Source of the DNA: Martelella sp. HB161492
GTDB taxonomy: Bacteria; Pseudomonadota; Alphaproteobacteria; Rhizobiales; Rhizobiaceae
DNA: 64,000 nucleotides
Assembly: GCF_013184775.1 (NCBI RefSeq)
Contig: NZ_JAATVV010000006.1
Location: forward strand, 186,001 to 250,000
Reading direction: 5' to 3'
In this document: one piece after another, positions 27,826 through 36,090 of the stretch
Position numbering within the stretch: the stretch's first letter is position 1
How the letters are laid out: every line of letters starts with the position of its first letter
Program-made: the position numbers and the translations under genes
Notes under the pieces: generated by a model
What the model saw: only the letters and a program-made list of their open reading frames with translations
Told to the model about the DNA's origin: nothing
Database searches by the model: none

Positions 27826-28689
27826 TCATCCCTTCACCGCCCCGGCAAGGCCGTCGATAAAGTAGCGCTGCAGGAATAAAAACAGGATCACCACCGGCAG
27901 GATGGAGATGGTCGAGGCCGCCGTCATGCCGCCCCAGTCGATGAAGTTTTCGCCGCGAAAGGCATAGACGCCGACCGAAAGCGTGCGGATTGCCGGATTG
28001 GCCAGGGTGACCACCAGCGGCAGCAGGAAATCATTCCAGGCATAAAGCGTCTGCATGACGATGACGGTCACGACGATCGGCCGTGCCAGCGGCAGCATGA
28101 CGAACCAGAAGGTCTTGACGAAGCTGACGCCATCCATCTTCGCCGCCTCCTCGAGCTCCTTCGGGATCTGGCTGAAATAGCCGGCAAAGAGCAGGACGAA
28201 GATGACGAAGGACCCGCCACAGGTGGCCAGCATCACGCCCCAGAGCGACTGGCCGATGCCAAGGCGCGTCAACAGGTCGAAGACCGGGATGATGGTGTAG
28301 CCCTGCGGCACGAAAATCGTGAAGGCGATCAGCGCGAAAACCAGCCTGCGCCCGGGAAAGCGCCTGCGGCCGAGCACATAGCCCATCATCGAGGACGAGA
28401 TCGTGACAATGATGACCGAACCGACCGTGACGAAGACGGTATTGAAGAAATAGGCTCCGATATGGGCCTCTTTCCAGGCGCGCAGATAATTGGCGATGGT
28501 CGGCCTGGCCGGGATCAGCCCCTCATTGGCAAAGATCGCGGCATTGTCTTTCAGCGAGGCGGACACCATCCACAAAAGCGGATAGATCCAGAAGACGCAT
28601 ATGGCGGCGAGAATGACCGAGACAATCACCCGGCGCATGCGCGGCGAAAGCCCCGGCTGGCGGATTGTGAGCCTGGCATCATGCGGCAT
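27826..28689 (-). CDS. Carbohydrate-type ABC transporter permease 2 (sulfatase operon)
   Basis: MalG-type inner-membrane permease of about 287 residues. I placed the start at 28689, where GGGAGAGC lies about 4 bp upstream; a longer open frame to 28827 runs over the previous gene in a proline/arginine-rich frame and is not credible. Helix 1 is near residues 20-42, the EAA loop reads EEAAKMDGVSFVKTFWFVMLPLARP near 175-200, and the protein ends GLAGAVKG. It overlaps the upstream permease by 11 bp. Confidence 0.9.
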   Translation of the reverse strand: MPHDARLTIRQPGLSPRMRRVIVSVILAAICVFWIYPLLWMVSASLKDNAAIFANEGLIPARPTIANYLRAWKEAHIGAYFFNTVFVTVGSVIIVTISSSMMGYVLGRRRFPGRRLVFALIAFTIFVPQGYTIIPVFDLLTRLGIGQSLWGVMLATCGGSFVIFVLLFAGYFSQIPKELEEAAKMDGVSFVKTFWFVMLPLARPIVVTVIVMQTLYAWNDFLLPLVVTLANPAIRTLSVGVYAFRGENFIDWGGMTAASTISILPVVILFLFLQRYFIDGLAGAVKG

Positions 28690-29635
28690 TGGCGCTCTCC
28701 CTGTTGCGCAGATGGCGCAGGGCGACGATCTGAAGAATGGTGAGCGACATGATCGCCAGGCCGAAGAAGACGCCGGCGGCGCTGGCATAGCCAAGCCGCG
28801 GCACGGCGCCGGCCGTGGCGAAGGCAAAGCGGAAGATATAGACCTCCATCACCTCGGATGCGAAATAGGGGCCGCCCTGGGTCATGGACTGGATCAGCGG
28901 GAAGACATTGAGGGCGCTGATCGCGGAAATCAGCGCAATGACGATGGCAAAGGGCATGATCATTGGCATGACGACATAAAGCGTCACCTGCCATCCCTTG
29001 ACGCCGTCCAGCTTACAGGCCTCGTAAAGTTCGGCCGGAACCGTCTGCAGTGCCGCCAGCCAGTAGACCATGGTGACCCCGACCCATTTCCAGACATAGA
29101 TCGCCGCCAGCGTCCACAAGACCAGGTTGGGATCGCCGAGAAAATCGAGCGGCCGCGCAAAGATCCTGAAATTGAGCAGCGCCATGTTGATCGGCCCGTT
29201 GAAGGGCGACAGCATGATCGTCATGACGATGCCGATCACCGCAACCGGGGTGACCACCGGCAGGAAGATCATCGTTCGAAACAGCGCCGAAAGCTTCAGA
29301 AGCCTGTTGTTCAGGATGATTGCGATGATCAGCGATATGACCATCTGCGCCGGTACGGTGCTGAGCGTGAACAGGAAGGAGCGCCCGAAGGCATTCCAGA
29401 AAAACCGGTCCTGCAGCAGCTCGGCATAATTGGCAAGACCGACGAACCTGGCATTGGCATCAAAGCCCGACCAGTTCAGCAGCGAGAAATATTCCGACGC
29501 AAAGATCGGATAGAGGATGAAGGCCCCGAATATCAACATGCCCGGGATCAGGAACAGATAATCCGTTCGGCTGTCCCATATCCATGCGCCAAGACGGCGC
29601 GGCAGGCTGGCGGCGGGCGCGGGTAAATCGGTCAT
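28679..29635 (-). CDS. Carbohydrate-type ABC transporter permease 1 (sulfatase operon)
   Basis: MalF-type inner-membrane permease of 318 residues. Helix 1 at about 24-46 follows a short cytoplasmic tail; the EAA-like loop reads YEACKLDGVKGWQVTLYVVMPM near residues 203-224, slightly altered from the EAA consensus. AGGAAC about 9 bp before the ATG supports the start. It follows the binding-protein gene after 62 bp that hold a strong hairpin. Confidence 0.9.
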   Translation of the reverse strand: MTDLPAPAASLPRRLGAWIWDSRTDYLFLIPGMLIFGAFILYPIFASEYFSLLNWSGFDANARFVGLANYAELLQDRFFWNAFGRSFLFTLSTVPAQMVISLIIAIILNNRLLKLSALFRTMIFLPVVTPVAVIGIVMTIMLSPFNGPINMALLNFRIFARPLDFLGDPNLVLWTLAAIYVWKWVGVTMVYWLAALQTVPAELYEACKLDGVKGWQVTLYVVMPMIMPFAIVIALISAISALNVFPLIQSMTQGGPYFASEVMEVYIFRFAFATAGAVPRLGYASAAGVFFGLAIMSLTILQIVALRHLRNRESANAA

Positions 29636-29655
29636 TGAGTATTGTTCCTGAAAGC

Positions 29656-29679
29656 GGACCCGCCCCGACCGGCGGGTCC
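29656..29679 (-). terminator. Stem-loop after solute-binding-protein gene
   Basis: A 9-bp perfect stem GGACCCGCC / GGCGGGTCC with a 6-base loop, between the binding-protein stop and the permease start. The T-run is on the plus-strand side only (TTTT after the hairpin), so for the minus-strand operon it lacks a U-tract. It matches the position of the hairpins at 13338 and 17556. Confidence 0.65.
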
Positions 29680-29697
29680 TTTTCTACCGAAAATGCC

Positions 29698-31212
29698 TCA
29701 CAGCGCTTCATAATCCGACGCGACATAATCCTTCGTCGGATCCCAGTTCGCGAAGACGAGATCGTCGCGAGAGACATTTGCGCCATTGTCCTTCGCTGTC
29801 TTGAAAGCGGCATCGAGCGCCATATTGGTCGCCGATACCAGCTTGGTCAGCGCGCCCTTGACATCGCTCGACTGGCCGGTGAACAGGCCCTGAATAGTCT
29901 GCGGCGCATTGGGCACGGGCTCCTGATAGACCTTGGCGACCTCGGCCAGATCCGGATTGCGCGCAAAGGGGTTGGGCGAGATACGGATCGTCTTTTCAAA
30001 CATCTGCAGCGTCGCCTTGGAGCGGTCCGACATGGTCGAATTCGCGACGGCTTGCGGGAAGACCGGCGGATCGGATGAACCGACCACATTGCCCCAGGCG
30101 GTCTGGCCTTCCTCGGTTCCCAGATAATGGAAGAGATCTGCCGCCACGGACGCGTTCTTCGATTTGGAATTGATGAACATTGTGTTTGAGGCGGATGCCA
30201 GCGAGCCGACAATGGTGAAGCCGCCCTGACCCGGAGTCGGTGCGATACCGAAATCGAAATCAGGATTTTCGCGTTCCCATTGCGGGATGTTCCACGGCCC
30301 CTGCAGGATCATGCCGGCAGCGCCCTGCGGCATCATTGCCCGAGCCTGCGGCGCGTTGAGGCTCATCACCCCCGGGAATATCGAGCCATCCGCCTTCAGC
30401 GCCAGGAGAAGCTCGATGGCGCCAACAATCTCATCGGCATCGAAAACAACCTCGCCGCTGCGGAAATCAATGCCATTGCCGATCGATGTATCCCCGCAGG
30501 CCAGCCCGTTGGTCTGGGCAAGCGTGCGCACCGTATCCCACCAGCGGTTGACCTGATTGCCGCCGATGATGAAGCCGAAGGCACGACCGGCATTCATGTC
30601 GGTCACCTTCTTGGCGGCATCACGGAAATCGTCCCATGTCAGCGGCTTGGCTTCTGGATCATAGCCGGCATCGGTCAGGAATTTCCGGTTGTAGAGCGTG
30701 AAGGCCGAGCTGACCCGGGCCGAGGTATAGGGCAGGCCATAGGTCTTGCCATTGAAGACATTGAGCCCTTCCAGGAACGCGCCCGGCGGGAAGCCCTGCT
30801 TGAAGCTGTCAATATCGGGAATGAGATCGTCATAGGCCTGAACCCAGCCTTCGGTCACCGCATAGGCCGGCGGCATGTTGAGCGGCAGGCAGAACACATC
30901 CTGCGCGGTGCTGTTGCGGATGCCGAGCGGCAGAACCTGGTTGATCTCATTCCATGGCAGGCCGTCATAAACGACCTCAATCCCGCGCGCCTTGGCATAT
31001 TCGGGGAAGAATGCCTTGTAGAAGGTCGCTTTCTGATCGCCGCTGTCGAGCCAGCGGAACGGCCCGTCAGCCGTGATCGGGCCGATGGGTGCGGGGATGT
31101 CGAACTGCTGGGCGAAAGCGCGGCCCGCACCGCTCAGCGCAAATGCACCCAATGCTGCCGTTCCTGCAAGAAATTGCCGACGTTTCAGTGATGAAATCGG
31201 ACTTTGCGTCAT
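29698..31212 (-). CDS. Extracellular solute-binding protein with twin-arginine signal (sulfatase operon)
   Basis: A 504-residue binding protein. The N-terminus is a twin-arginine signal (SLKRRQFLAGTAALGAFAL, Arg11-Arg12) ending AFAQ, so the protein may be exported folded by the Tat system; other binding proteins here use Sec signals. The body is a long SBP_bac_1-type protein of about 470 residues. It is first in the operon with two permeases, an ATPase and a sulfatase, which suggests a sulfated carbohydrate or similar ligand. GGGAGGAG about 4-6 bp upstream supports the start. The divergent LysR gene probably regulates it. Confidence 0.88.
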   Translation of the reverse strand: MTQSPISSLKRRQFLAGTAALGAFALSGAGRAFAQQFDIPAPIGPITADGPFRWLDSGDQKATFYKAFFPEYAKARGIEVVYDGLPWNEINQVLPLGIRNSTAQDVFCLPLNMPPAYAVTEGWVQAYDDLIPDIDSFKQGFPPGAFLEGLNVFNGKTYGLPYTSARVSSAFTLYNRKFLTDAGYDPEAKPLTWDDFRDAAKKVTDMNAGRAFGFIIGGNQVNRWWDTVRTLAQTNGLACGDTSIGNGIDFRSGEVVFDADEIVGAIELLLALKADGSIFPGVMSLNAPQARAMMPQGAAGMILQGPWNIPQWERENPDFDFGIAPTPGQGGFTIVGSLASASNTMFINSKSKNASVAADLFHYLGTEEGQTAWGNVVGSSDPPVFPQAVANSTMSDRSKATLQMFEKTIRISPNPFARNPDLAEVAKVYQEPVPNAPQTIQGLFTGQSSDVKGALTKLVSATNMALDAAFKTAKDNGANVSRDDLVFANWDPTKDYVASDYEAL

Positions 31213-31402
31213 AGTCTCCTCCCTTGGCGCAAATTGACCGGTTTCCCGGCCAGTTCAGAACCGACCCCGCTGGTTCCCTGCGGCTGAGGATCCTTGATGA
31301 CGCGTCCTGCGAGGATGCGTCTCGGCGGGCCCGGCCGCATGCCGCTGTCTGCAGGCCTCCTCCGGCAGATAGCGACCGAAATCAGATCAGGTATCGATTT
31401 CG

Positions 31403-31420
31403 AATTGATGGATATCAATT
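31403..31420. promoter_or_regulatory. Candidate LysR operator palindrome
   Basis: AATTGAT-GGAT-ATCAATT, a 7-4-7 inverted repeat, lies in the 265-bp region between the divergent binding-protein and LysR genes, about 58 bp before the LysR start. AT-rich palindromes of this size at divergent promoters are typical for LysR regulators. The rest of 31213-31477 holds no gene. Confidence 0.5.
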
Positions 31421-31477
31421 GAAGTTATCAAAAACAAATGCCATTCTTCACCCGAGCGATAATGGAATTCTATTACT

Positions 31478-32386
31478 ATGCTGGATCGCATGAGCTTGCT
31501 TTTCCGCTTTCGCGCGATTGCCGAAGCGGGCAGTGTTCGCAAGGCCTCCGAGGTTCTGAACGTCACGCAGCCGGCGCTGTCGCGCTCTCTGGCGCAGCTT
31601 GAGGACCATTATGGCGGCAAGCTGCTCGAACGCCATGCCCGCGGTGTCCGGCCCACGCCTTTCGGCGCCAGGCTCCTGACCACGATCGCCAGGCTTTCGC
31701 GTGACTGGGAGCTGGCCGAAGCTGAGCTGGCCGGCAATGATCCGGGTGCGGAAGGCCGGCTGCGGATCCATGCCGGGCCGCTCTGGTCCTCCGTGGTCCT
31801 GCCATCGGTCATTGCAAAGCTGCACAAGCGCTTTCCCAATCTGACGGTGGAAATGGCGCCAAGCACCGCCAGCGCCACGCAGGAGCTGATCGACGGCAAT
31901 ATCGATGTCACATTTGGCGGGCTCTACCAGGCCGAACGGGAAAATCCCACCCTCGAATTCCATGCCTTTTCCAAGATCTGCGACCGGTTGGTTGCGCGGG
32001 CCGATCACCCGATCCAACGGCTCGGCACCAACGACTACGAGGCTGTGCACGACTATCCCTGGATCATCTATTCAGCCGATCCGATCTATGAGGCGGAAAC
32101 CCTGCATGCGGTGATGGAGCGCACTGGCAGACTGCCGCAGATCCGGGTGCGCTCCAGCTCCCTTCTGGCGATCTTCCGGCTGCTTCAGGACGGTGATTAT
32201 CTCTGTATCCTTCCGGATGCTGCAGCGCTCAGCATTCCTGGCCGGCCCATCCTGACGGTTCCGATCGAGATCGGCCGGCGCAATTCAGCGACAGGTGCCG
32301 TCTATCGCAAGGCGATCAGCCACTATCCGCCCCTGCAAGGGCTGATGCAGCTCTGCGGCGAATATTTCGAGGCGATGGGCGAATAG
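31478..32386 (+). CDS. LysR-family transcriptional regulator
   Basis: A 302-residue regulator. The N-terminal winged helix (RFRAIAEAGSVRKASEVLNVTQPALSRSLAQLEDHYGGKLLERHARGVRPT, about residues 6-57 in overlapping parts) is typical; residues 90-300 are the LysR substrate-binding domain. It is divergent from the sulfated-compound importer and converges on the second sulfatase gene, so it probably controls both units in response to a ligand. No ribosome-binding site is obvious before the ATG at 31478; an ATG at 31490 is an alternative. Confidence 0.9.
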   Translation: MLDRMSLLFRFRAIAEAGSVRKASEVLNVTQPALSRSLAQLEDHYGGKLLERHARGVRPTPFGARLLTTIARLSRDWELAEAELAGNDPGAEGRLRIHAGPLWSSVVLPSVIAKLHKRFPNLTVEMAPSTASATQELIDGNIDVTFGGLYQAERENPTLEFHAFSKICDRLVARADHPIQRLGTNDYEAVHDYPWIIYSADPIYEAETLHAVMERTGRLPQIRVRSSSLLAIFRLLQDGDYLCILPDAAALSIPGRPILTVPIEIGRRNSATGAVYRKAISHYPPLQGLMQLCGEYFEAMGE

Positions 32387-32398
32387 TGTATCGGGCGG

Positions 32399-33937
32399 TC
32401 AGGCGCCGGCAATGCGCGGCATCCGGGTCGGTTCGGATGCCATGATCCCCTGGATCATCGCCTGCAGCATCCGGGCTTTCAGATCCTCAGCGCCCGGCGC
32501 ATTCCAGAGATTGTTGATTTCGCCGGGATCATCCTCAAGATCGAACAATTCACCAAAATCACCTTCGCGATAGACGGTGATCTTGTATCGCTTGCCGACA
32601 TAGGTTTCGACATGCGGCATGACCGGATTATGGCGGTTCTCGCAGAGAATGAAATCGCGGGCCGCCGGGCCGCCCTGCCAGTTCTGCCATTGCGAAACCC
32701 CCTGCATTTCACCGGGAATGGCAATGCCGGCGGCCTCAAGGAAGCTGGGTGCAAGATCGACAAGGCTCTGCAGATCCTCTGAGACCATGCCGGCGGCGAC
32801 CCGGCCGGGCATGCGCACGATCATCGGAATGCGCAGCATGTCTTCATAGTGAAAGGGGCCCTTGGCGACCAGGCCATGCTGGCCGAGGAAATGGCCGTGA
32901 TCCGTGGTGAAGACGATGAGCGTGTTTTCAGAAAGGCCGAGCGTGTCCAGCCTGTCGAGGATGCGGCCGATCTCGGCATCGAGAAAACTCATCATGCCGA
33001 AATAGGTCGCCTTGTCCTTCTGCAGCTCTTCAACCGGGTAGAGATGGCTCTCGCAGCCATGGGCCTGATAGGGATCGTGCCAGTCTGAAAAATCAGGCTC
33101 CGGCTGCTGCGTCTTGCGAAAATGCGGCGGGTTCTTCTCATGCTCGCCCGGCGTCACCCGATCGACCTCCATATCCTCCGGCCGGTACATCGACGCCCAG
33201 GGCTCGCTGACCGTGTAGGGGGGATGCGGATCGTGGAAGCTGGCCCACAGGAAAAAGGGTTTTTCGGCCGCGGCCCGGCTCTCGAGATAGGCGATGCTGC
33301 GCTCACCCGTCCATCTCGTGTAATGCATCTCGGCCGGGAGCGCCCAGGACCGGTCCTGCCGGGTATAGCCGCCCTTCGCCCCGAGGCGCGGCGCCTTTGC
33401 GGCGGTCTCACCCGGCAATGGCTGAAAATAGTCGCGCCAGTCGGTCAGTCCCTTCTCTTCCATCCAGATCGCATAATGCTGGCCTGCATGGCTTTCATCG
33501 GCATGGTTGCGGGCAAGCTCGACATGTTCAAAGCCATACCAGGTGCGATTGAAACCGCGCCAGAAATCAAGATCGCGCAACACCGGCTGGCATTCGAGCG
33601 ATCCGGAGCCGTCTCGTGTGGCAAGCGGCTGGAAATGCGCCTTGCCGATCAGCGCGGTCGCATAGCCGGCGGCGATCAGGTGAGCGCCGACGGTCGGCAC
33701 GTCTTCGGGCAGTTTCACACCAATGGTCCAGGCACCGTGATGGGAGGGATATTGTCCGGTGATGATGCTGGCCCGCGATGGCGTGCAGACTGGCGCCGGA
33801 CAATAGGCCCGCTCGAACCGCAGCCCCTCCCGGCAGAGCCGGTCGAGATTGGGGGTCTTAAGCTTCGGGTCCTTCACGCCAAGCGCGTTGAAATGCTGCT
33901 GATCGGTTGTGATCAGCACAATATTCGGCCGTGTCAT
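32399..33937 (-). CDS. Second sulfatase (formylglycine-dependent, cytoplasmic)
   Basis: A 512-residue type I sulfatase. MTRPNIVLITTDQ carries the first metal ligands, CTPSR (Cys51) the activation motif, GKAHFQP the conserved Lys/His site and FTTDHGHFLGQHG the second metal region. There is no signal peptide. The protein differs clearly from the sulfatase at 25138-26694 outside the motifs, so the two should act on different substrates or linkages. It lies 12 bp from the convergent LysR gene and is divergent from the formylglycine-generating enzyme. GGGAGG about 5 bp before the ATG supports the start. Confidence 0.92.
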   Translation of the reverse strand: MTRPNIVLITTDQQHFNALGVKDPKLKTPNLDRLCREGLRFERAYCPAPVCTPSRASIITGQYPSHHGAWTIGVKLPEDVPTVGAHLIAAGYATALIGKAHFQPLATRDGSGSLECQPVLRDLDFWRGFNRTWYGFEHVELARNHADESHAGQHYAIWMEEKGLTDWRDYFQPLPGETAAKAPRLGAKGGYTRQDRSWALPAEMHYTRWTGERSIAYLESRAAAEKPFFLWASFHDPHPPYTVSEPWASMYRPEDMEVDRVTPGEHEKNPPHFRKTQQPEPDFSDWHDPYQAHGCESHLYPVEELQKDKATYFGMMSFLDAEIGRILDRLDTLGLSENTLIVFTTDHGHFLGQHGLVAKGPFHYEDMLRIPMIVRMPGRVAAGMVSEDLQSLVDLAPSFLEAAGIAIPGEMQGVSQWQNWQGGPAARDFILCENRHNPVMPHVETYVGKRYKITVYREGDFGELFDLEDDPGEINNLWNAPGAEDLKARMLQAMIQGIMASEPTRMPRIAGA

Positions 33938-34230
33938 AAACGCCTCCCATCCAGACGCCCCAACATAGCGAAAAGATCGCGGATGAGATTTCGAAAGGCA
34001 TTGCTGCTCTATGCAACAATTTTATCACTCGATCGGCCCGCCCATGGGCTGCCAGGCCGGATAGGGCGGCATCAGCCTGCTTCTGGCATTGTTTGACCGG
34101 TACCAGCATCATATCCGGGAAGACTGATCAAATTCGATTATACCGGCGTGCACTTGTTTTTCTGTCGGCGGGCCCGACGAACTGCTATGACCATGCGACG
34201 ATGACATGCGAGAAGGACCGGGGAGGGGCC

Positions 34231-35211
34231 ATGGAAGACGGCAAGTCGAAAGCCTGTTGCGGCGCAAGCCGTGCCGGTCCAGCGCCGGCTGGCGATCCCT
34301 ATCTCGCCGCCGCTCGCGACGTGCCGCACGCCAGCCCCGACACCCGCAGCGCGCTGCGGGCCGGATTGATTGACATTCCCGGCGGGATCTTCGAGATGGG
34401 CACACGGAAGTCGCGTTTTCCCGACGATCTCGATGCGCCGCGCCGCAAGGTCAAGCTTTCTTCTTTCCTGATGTCGCCGCTGACCGTCACCAATGCCGAC
34501 TATGCCCGTTTCATCGCCGAGACCGGCTATGAAACCGTTGCCGAAGTGGAAGGCTGGAGCTACGTCTTTCACCTGCTCCTGGCCGACCGGAACCGGTATC
34601 CGGTTCATCCGCCCGGACTGTCGTGGTGGCGGCGCGTCGAGGGAGCGTCTTGGTGTCAGCCCGAAGGACCGGGTACGGACTGGCGGGACCGTCATGATCA
34701 TCCGGCCGTTCATCTGAGCTGGTATGACTGCCTGGCCTATGTCACCTGGGCCGGCCTTCGCCTGCCGCGGGAGGCGGAGTGGGAACGCGCGGCGCGCGGC
34801 GGGCTGAAAAACCGGAAATTCCCCTGGGGCAACACGCTGGTGCCCGAAGGCGGCTTTGCGATGAACACCTGGCAGGGCGAATTCCCGATCACCAACACCG
34901 CGGAAGATGGCTATGTCGGAACGGCACCCGCCAGCGCCTACGCCCCAAACGCCTACGGCCTGTACAATATGACCGGCAATGTCTGGGAATGGGTTCATGA
35001 CAGCTATGGCCCACGCAGCGCGCCGGGCCTGATGCCGGAGATCGACCCGACAGGGCCGGAAGATGGTCATCAGAAGATCCAGCGCGGCGGCTCATTCCTC
35101 TGCCATGAAAGCTATTGCGACCGGTATCAGGTTCATTCACGCAATCGCAATGATGCTGACAGTTCAACATCCAATTGCGGATTTCGCGTTGCCGCCGATC
35201 CCGAAGGCTGA
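34231..35211 (+). CDS. Formylglycine-generating enzyme (sulfatase maturase, SUMF1/FGE family)
   Basis: Oxidises the Cys of the CTPSR motif in sulfatases to formylglycine with oxygen. The protein has 326 residues. Both active-site cysteines of the FGE family are present in CHESYCDRYQ (Cys291 and Cys296), together with the FGE-sulfatase fold: DIPGGIFEMGT, RLPREAEWERAARGG, GNVWEWVHD and RGGSFLCH. The cofactor-less maturase and not just a related fold protein is therefore likely. I chose the start at 34231 because GGGGAGGGG lies just before it; upstream ATGs at 34201 and 34093 lack one. There is no signal peptide, matching cytoplasmic sulfatases. Its neighbours are two such sulfatases. Confidence 0.9.
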   Translation: MEDGKSKACCGASRAGPAPAGDPYLAAARDVPHASPDTRSALRAGLIDIPGGIFEMGTRKSRFPDDLDAPRRKVKLSSFLMSPLTVTNADYARFIAETGYETVAEVEGWSYVFHLLLADRNRYPVHPPGLSWWRRVEGASWCQPEGPGTDWRDRHDHPAVHLSWYDCLAYVTWAGLRLPREAEWERAARGGLKNRKFPWGNTLVPEGGFAMNTWQGEFPITNTAEDGYVGTAPASAYAPNAYGLYNMTGNVWEWVHDSYGPRSAPGLMPEIDPTGPEDGHQKIQRGGSFLCHESYCDRYQVHSRNRNDADSSTSNCGFRVAADPEG

Positions 35212-35227
35212 ACCCGACGCGATGTTT

Positions 35228-35242
35228 CGACAAGCGTTGTCG
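35228..35242. promoter_or_regulatory. Palindrome CGACAA-GCG-TTGTCG after FGE gene
   Basis: A 6-3-6 inverted repeat 16 bp after the FGE stop. It may be a small terminator-like hairpin or an operator; no T-run follows. The rest of 35212-35438 shows no gene. Confidence 0.3.
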
Positions 35243-35438
35243 GCCCTGCAATAATCCTGACAGTTTCATGCAATGTCCCAGTCTGGCGAGAACATCTGTC
35301 TTCTGCTGGCTTTGCGGCCTGAAACCGCTGGCTGCGCCGGTTCGGCCGCGCCGCATCACCCTGAAACCGCAGGCATTTCACGCCACGATCTGAAAGTTTG
35401 CCGTCGACAGGATGGTGTTTTTTTGACAGTTAGGAACG

Positions 35439-35903
35439 ATGATCACGCTCAAGACAAAATATGCCTTGAAGGCCCTGATGGTGCTGGCCGATGAGAAGGC
35501 CGGGAAGGGCGATGCCTTGCGCATCGAGGAAATCGCCGAGCGTGCGGAAACGCCGAAGCGGTTTCTCGAGCATATCCTGCTCGATCTCAAGCGCGCCGGT
35601 TTTCTCGGCAGTCGAAGGGGCCGCCATGGCGGCTATGAGCTGATCAAGGAGCCAAAGACGGTCTCGCTGGCCGCCATTCTCCGTCTGATCGACGGGCCGC
35701 TGGCGCCGTTGCCCTGCCTGTCGCGCAACGCCTATCAGCGCTGCGAGGACTGCAATGATGAAGAGACCTGTCGCGTGCGCGCCGTTTTTGGCGGCTTTTA
35801 TGCCGCCTATATCTTGATGATCGAGTCCCTTACGCTTGCCGATCTGCAGGCCGATGCCCAGGCCCTGGAGCGATTTTCGCCCGATAAATCATTGATGAAT
35901 TAG
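35439..35903 (+). CDS. Rrf2-family transcriptional regulator with cysteine cluster
   Basis: A 154-residue Rrf2 regulator. The winged helix covers about residues 1-80 (LRIEEIAERAETPKRFLEHILLDLKRAGFLGSRRGRHGGYELIK). Four cysteines follow at about 93, 102, 105 and 111 (spacing C-x8-C-x2-C-x5-C), unlike the three-Cys pattern of IscR, so an iron-sulfur or zinc sensor is possible. It precedes the sulfate transporter genes in the same direction, with a palindrome between them, so it probably controls sulfate uptake in response to sulfur or cysteine status. AGGAACG lies just before the ATG. Confidence 0.87.
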   Translation: MITLKTKYALKALMVLADEKAGKGDALRIEEIAERAETPKRFLEHILLDLKRAGFLGSRRGRHGGYELIKEPKTVSLAAILRLIDGPLAPLPCLSRNAYQRCEDCNDEETCRVRAVFGGFYAAYILMIESLTLADLQADAQALERFSPDKSLMN

Positions 35904-35949
35904 GAATTTTATTCTCGAAACGGAATTTTGAATTTTCCGCTTGTTAAAC

Positions 35950-35966
35950 ACGACTAACTCTGTCGT
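35950..35966 (+). promoter_or_regulatory. Candidate Rrf2 operator before sulfate transport operon
   Basis: ACGAC-TAACTCT-GTCGT, a 5-7-5 inverted repeat, lies about 125 bp upstream of the sulfate-binding-protein start, in an AT-rich region (35904-36000) that also holds two GGAATTTT repeats. Likely the promoter region of the sulfate operon; binding by the Rrf2 protein is inferred. Confidence 0.4.
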
Positions 35967-36090
35967 AATAATCGTATTAATTCCTGAACGCCGGCCCTGC
36001 AGCGAAGAGGGGATGCAGCTCTGCTGCTGCGGGCTGAACGTCGATGACTGAACTCTTATGCCACTTCAACGGAATTTAGGGGAAATGTCG

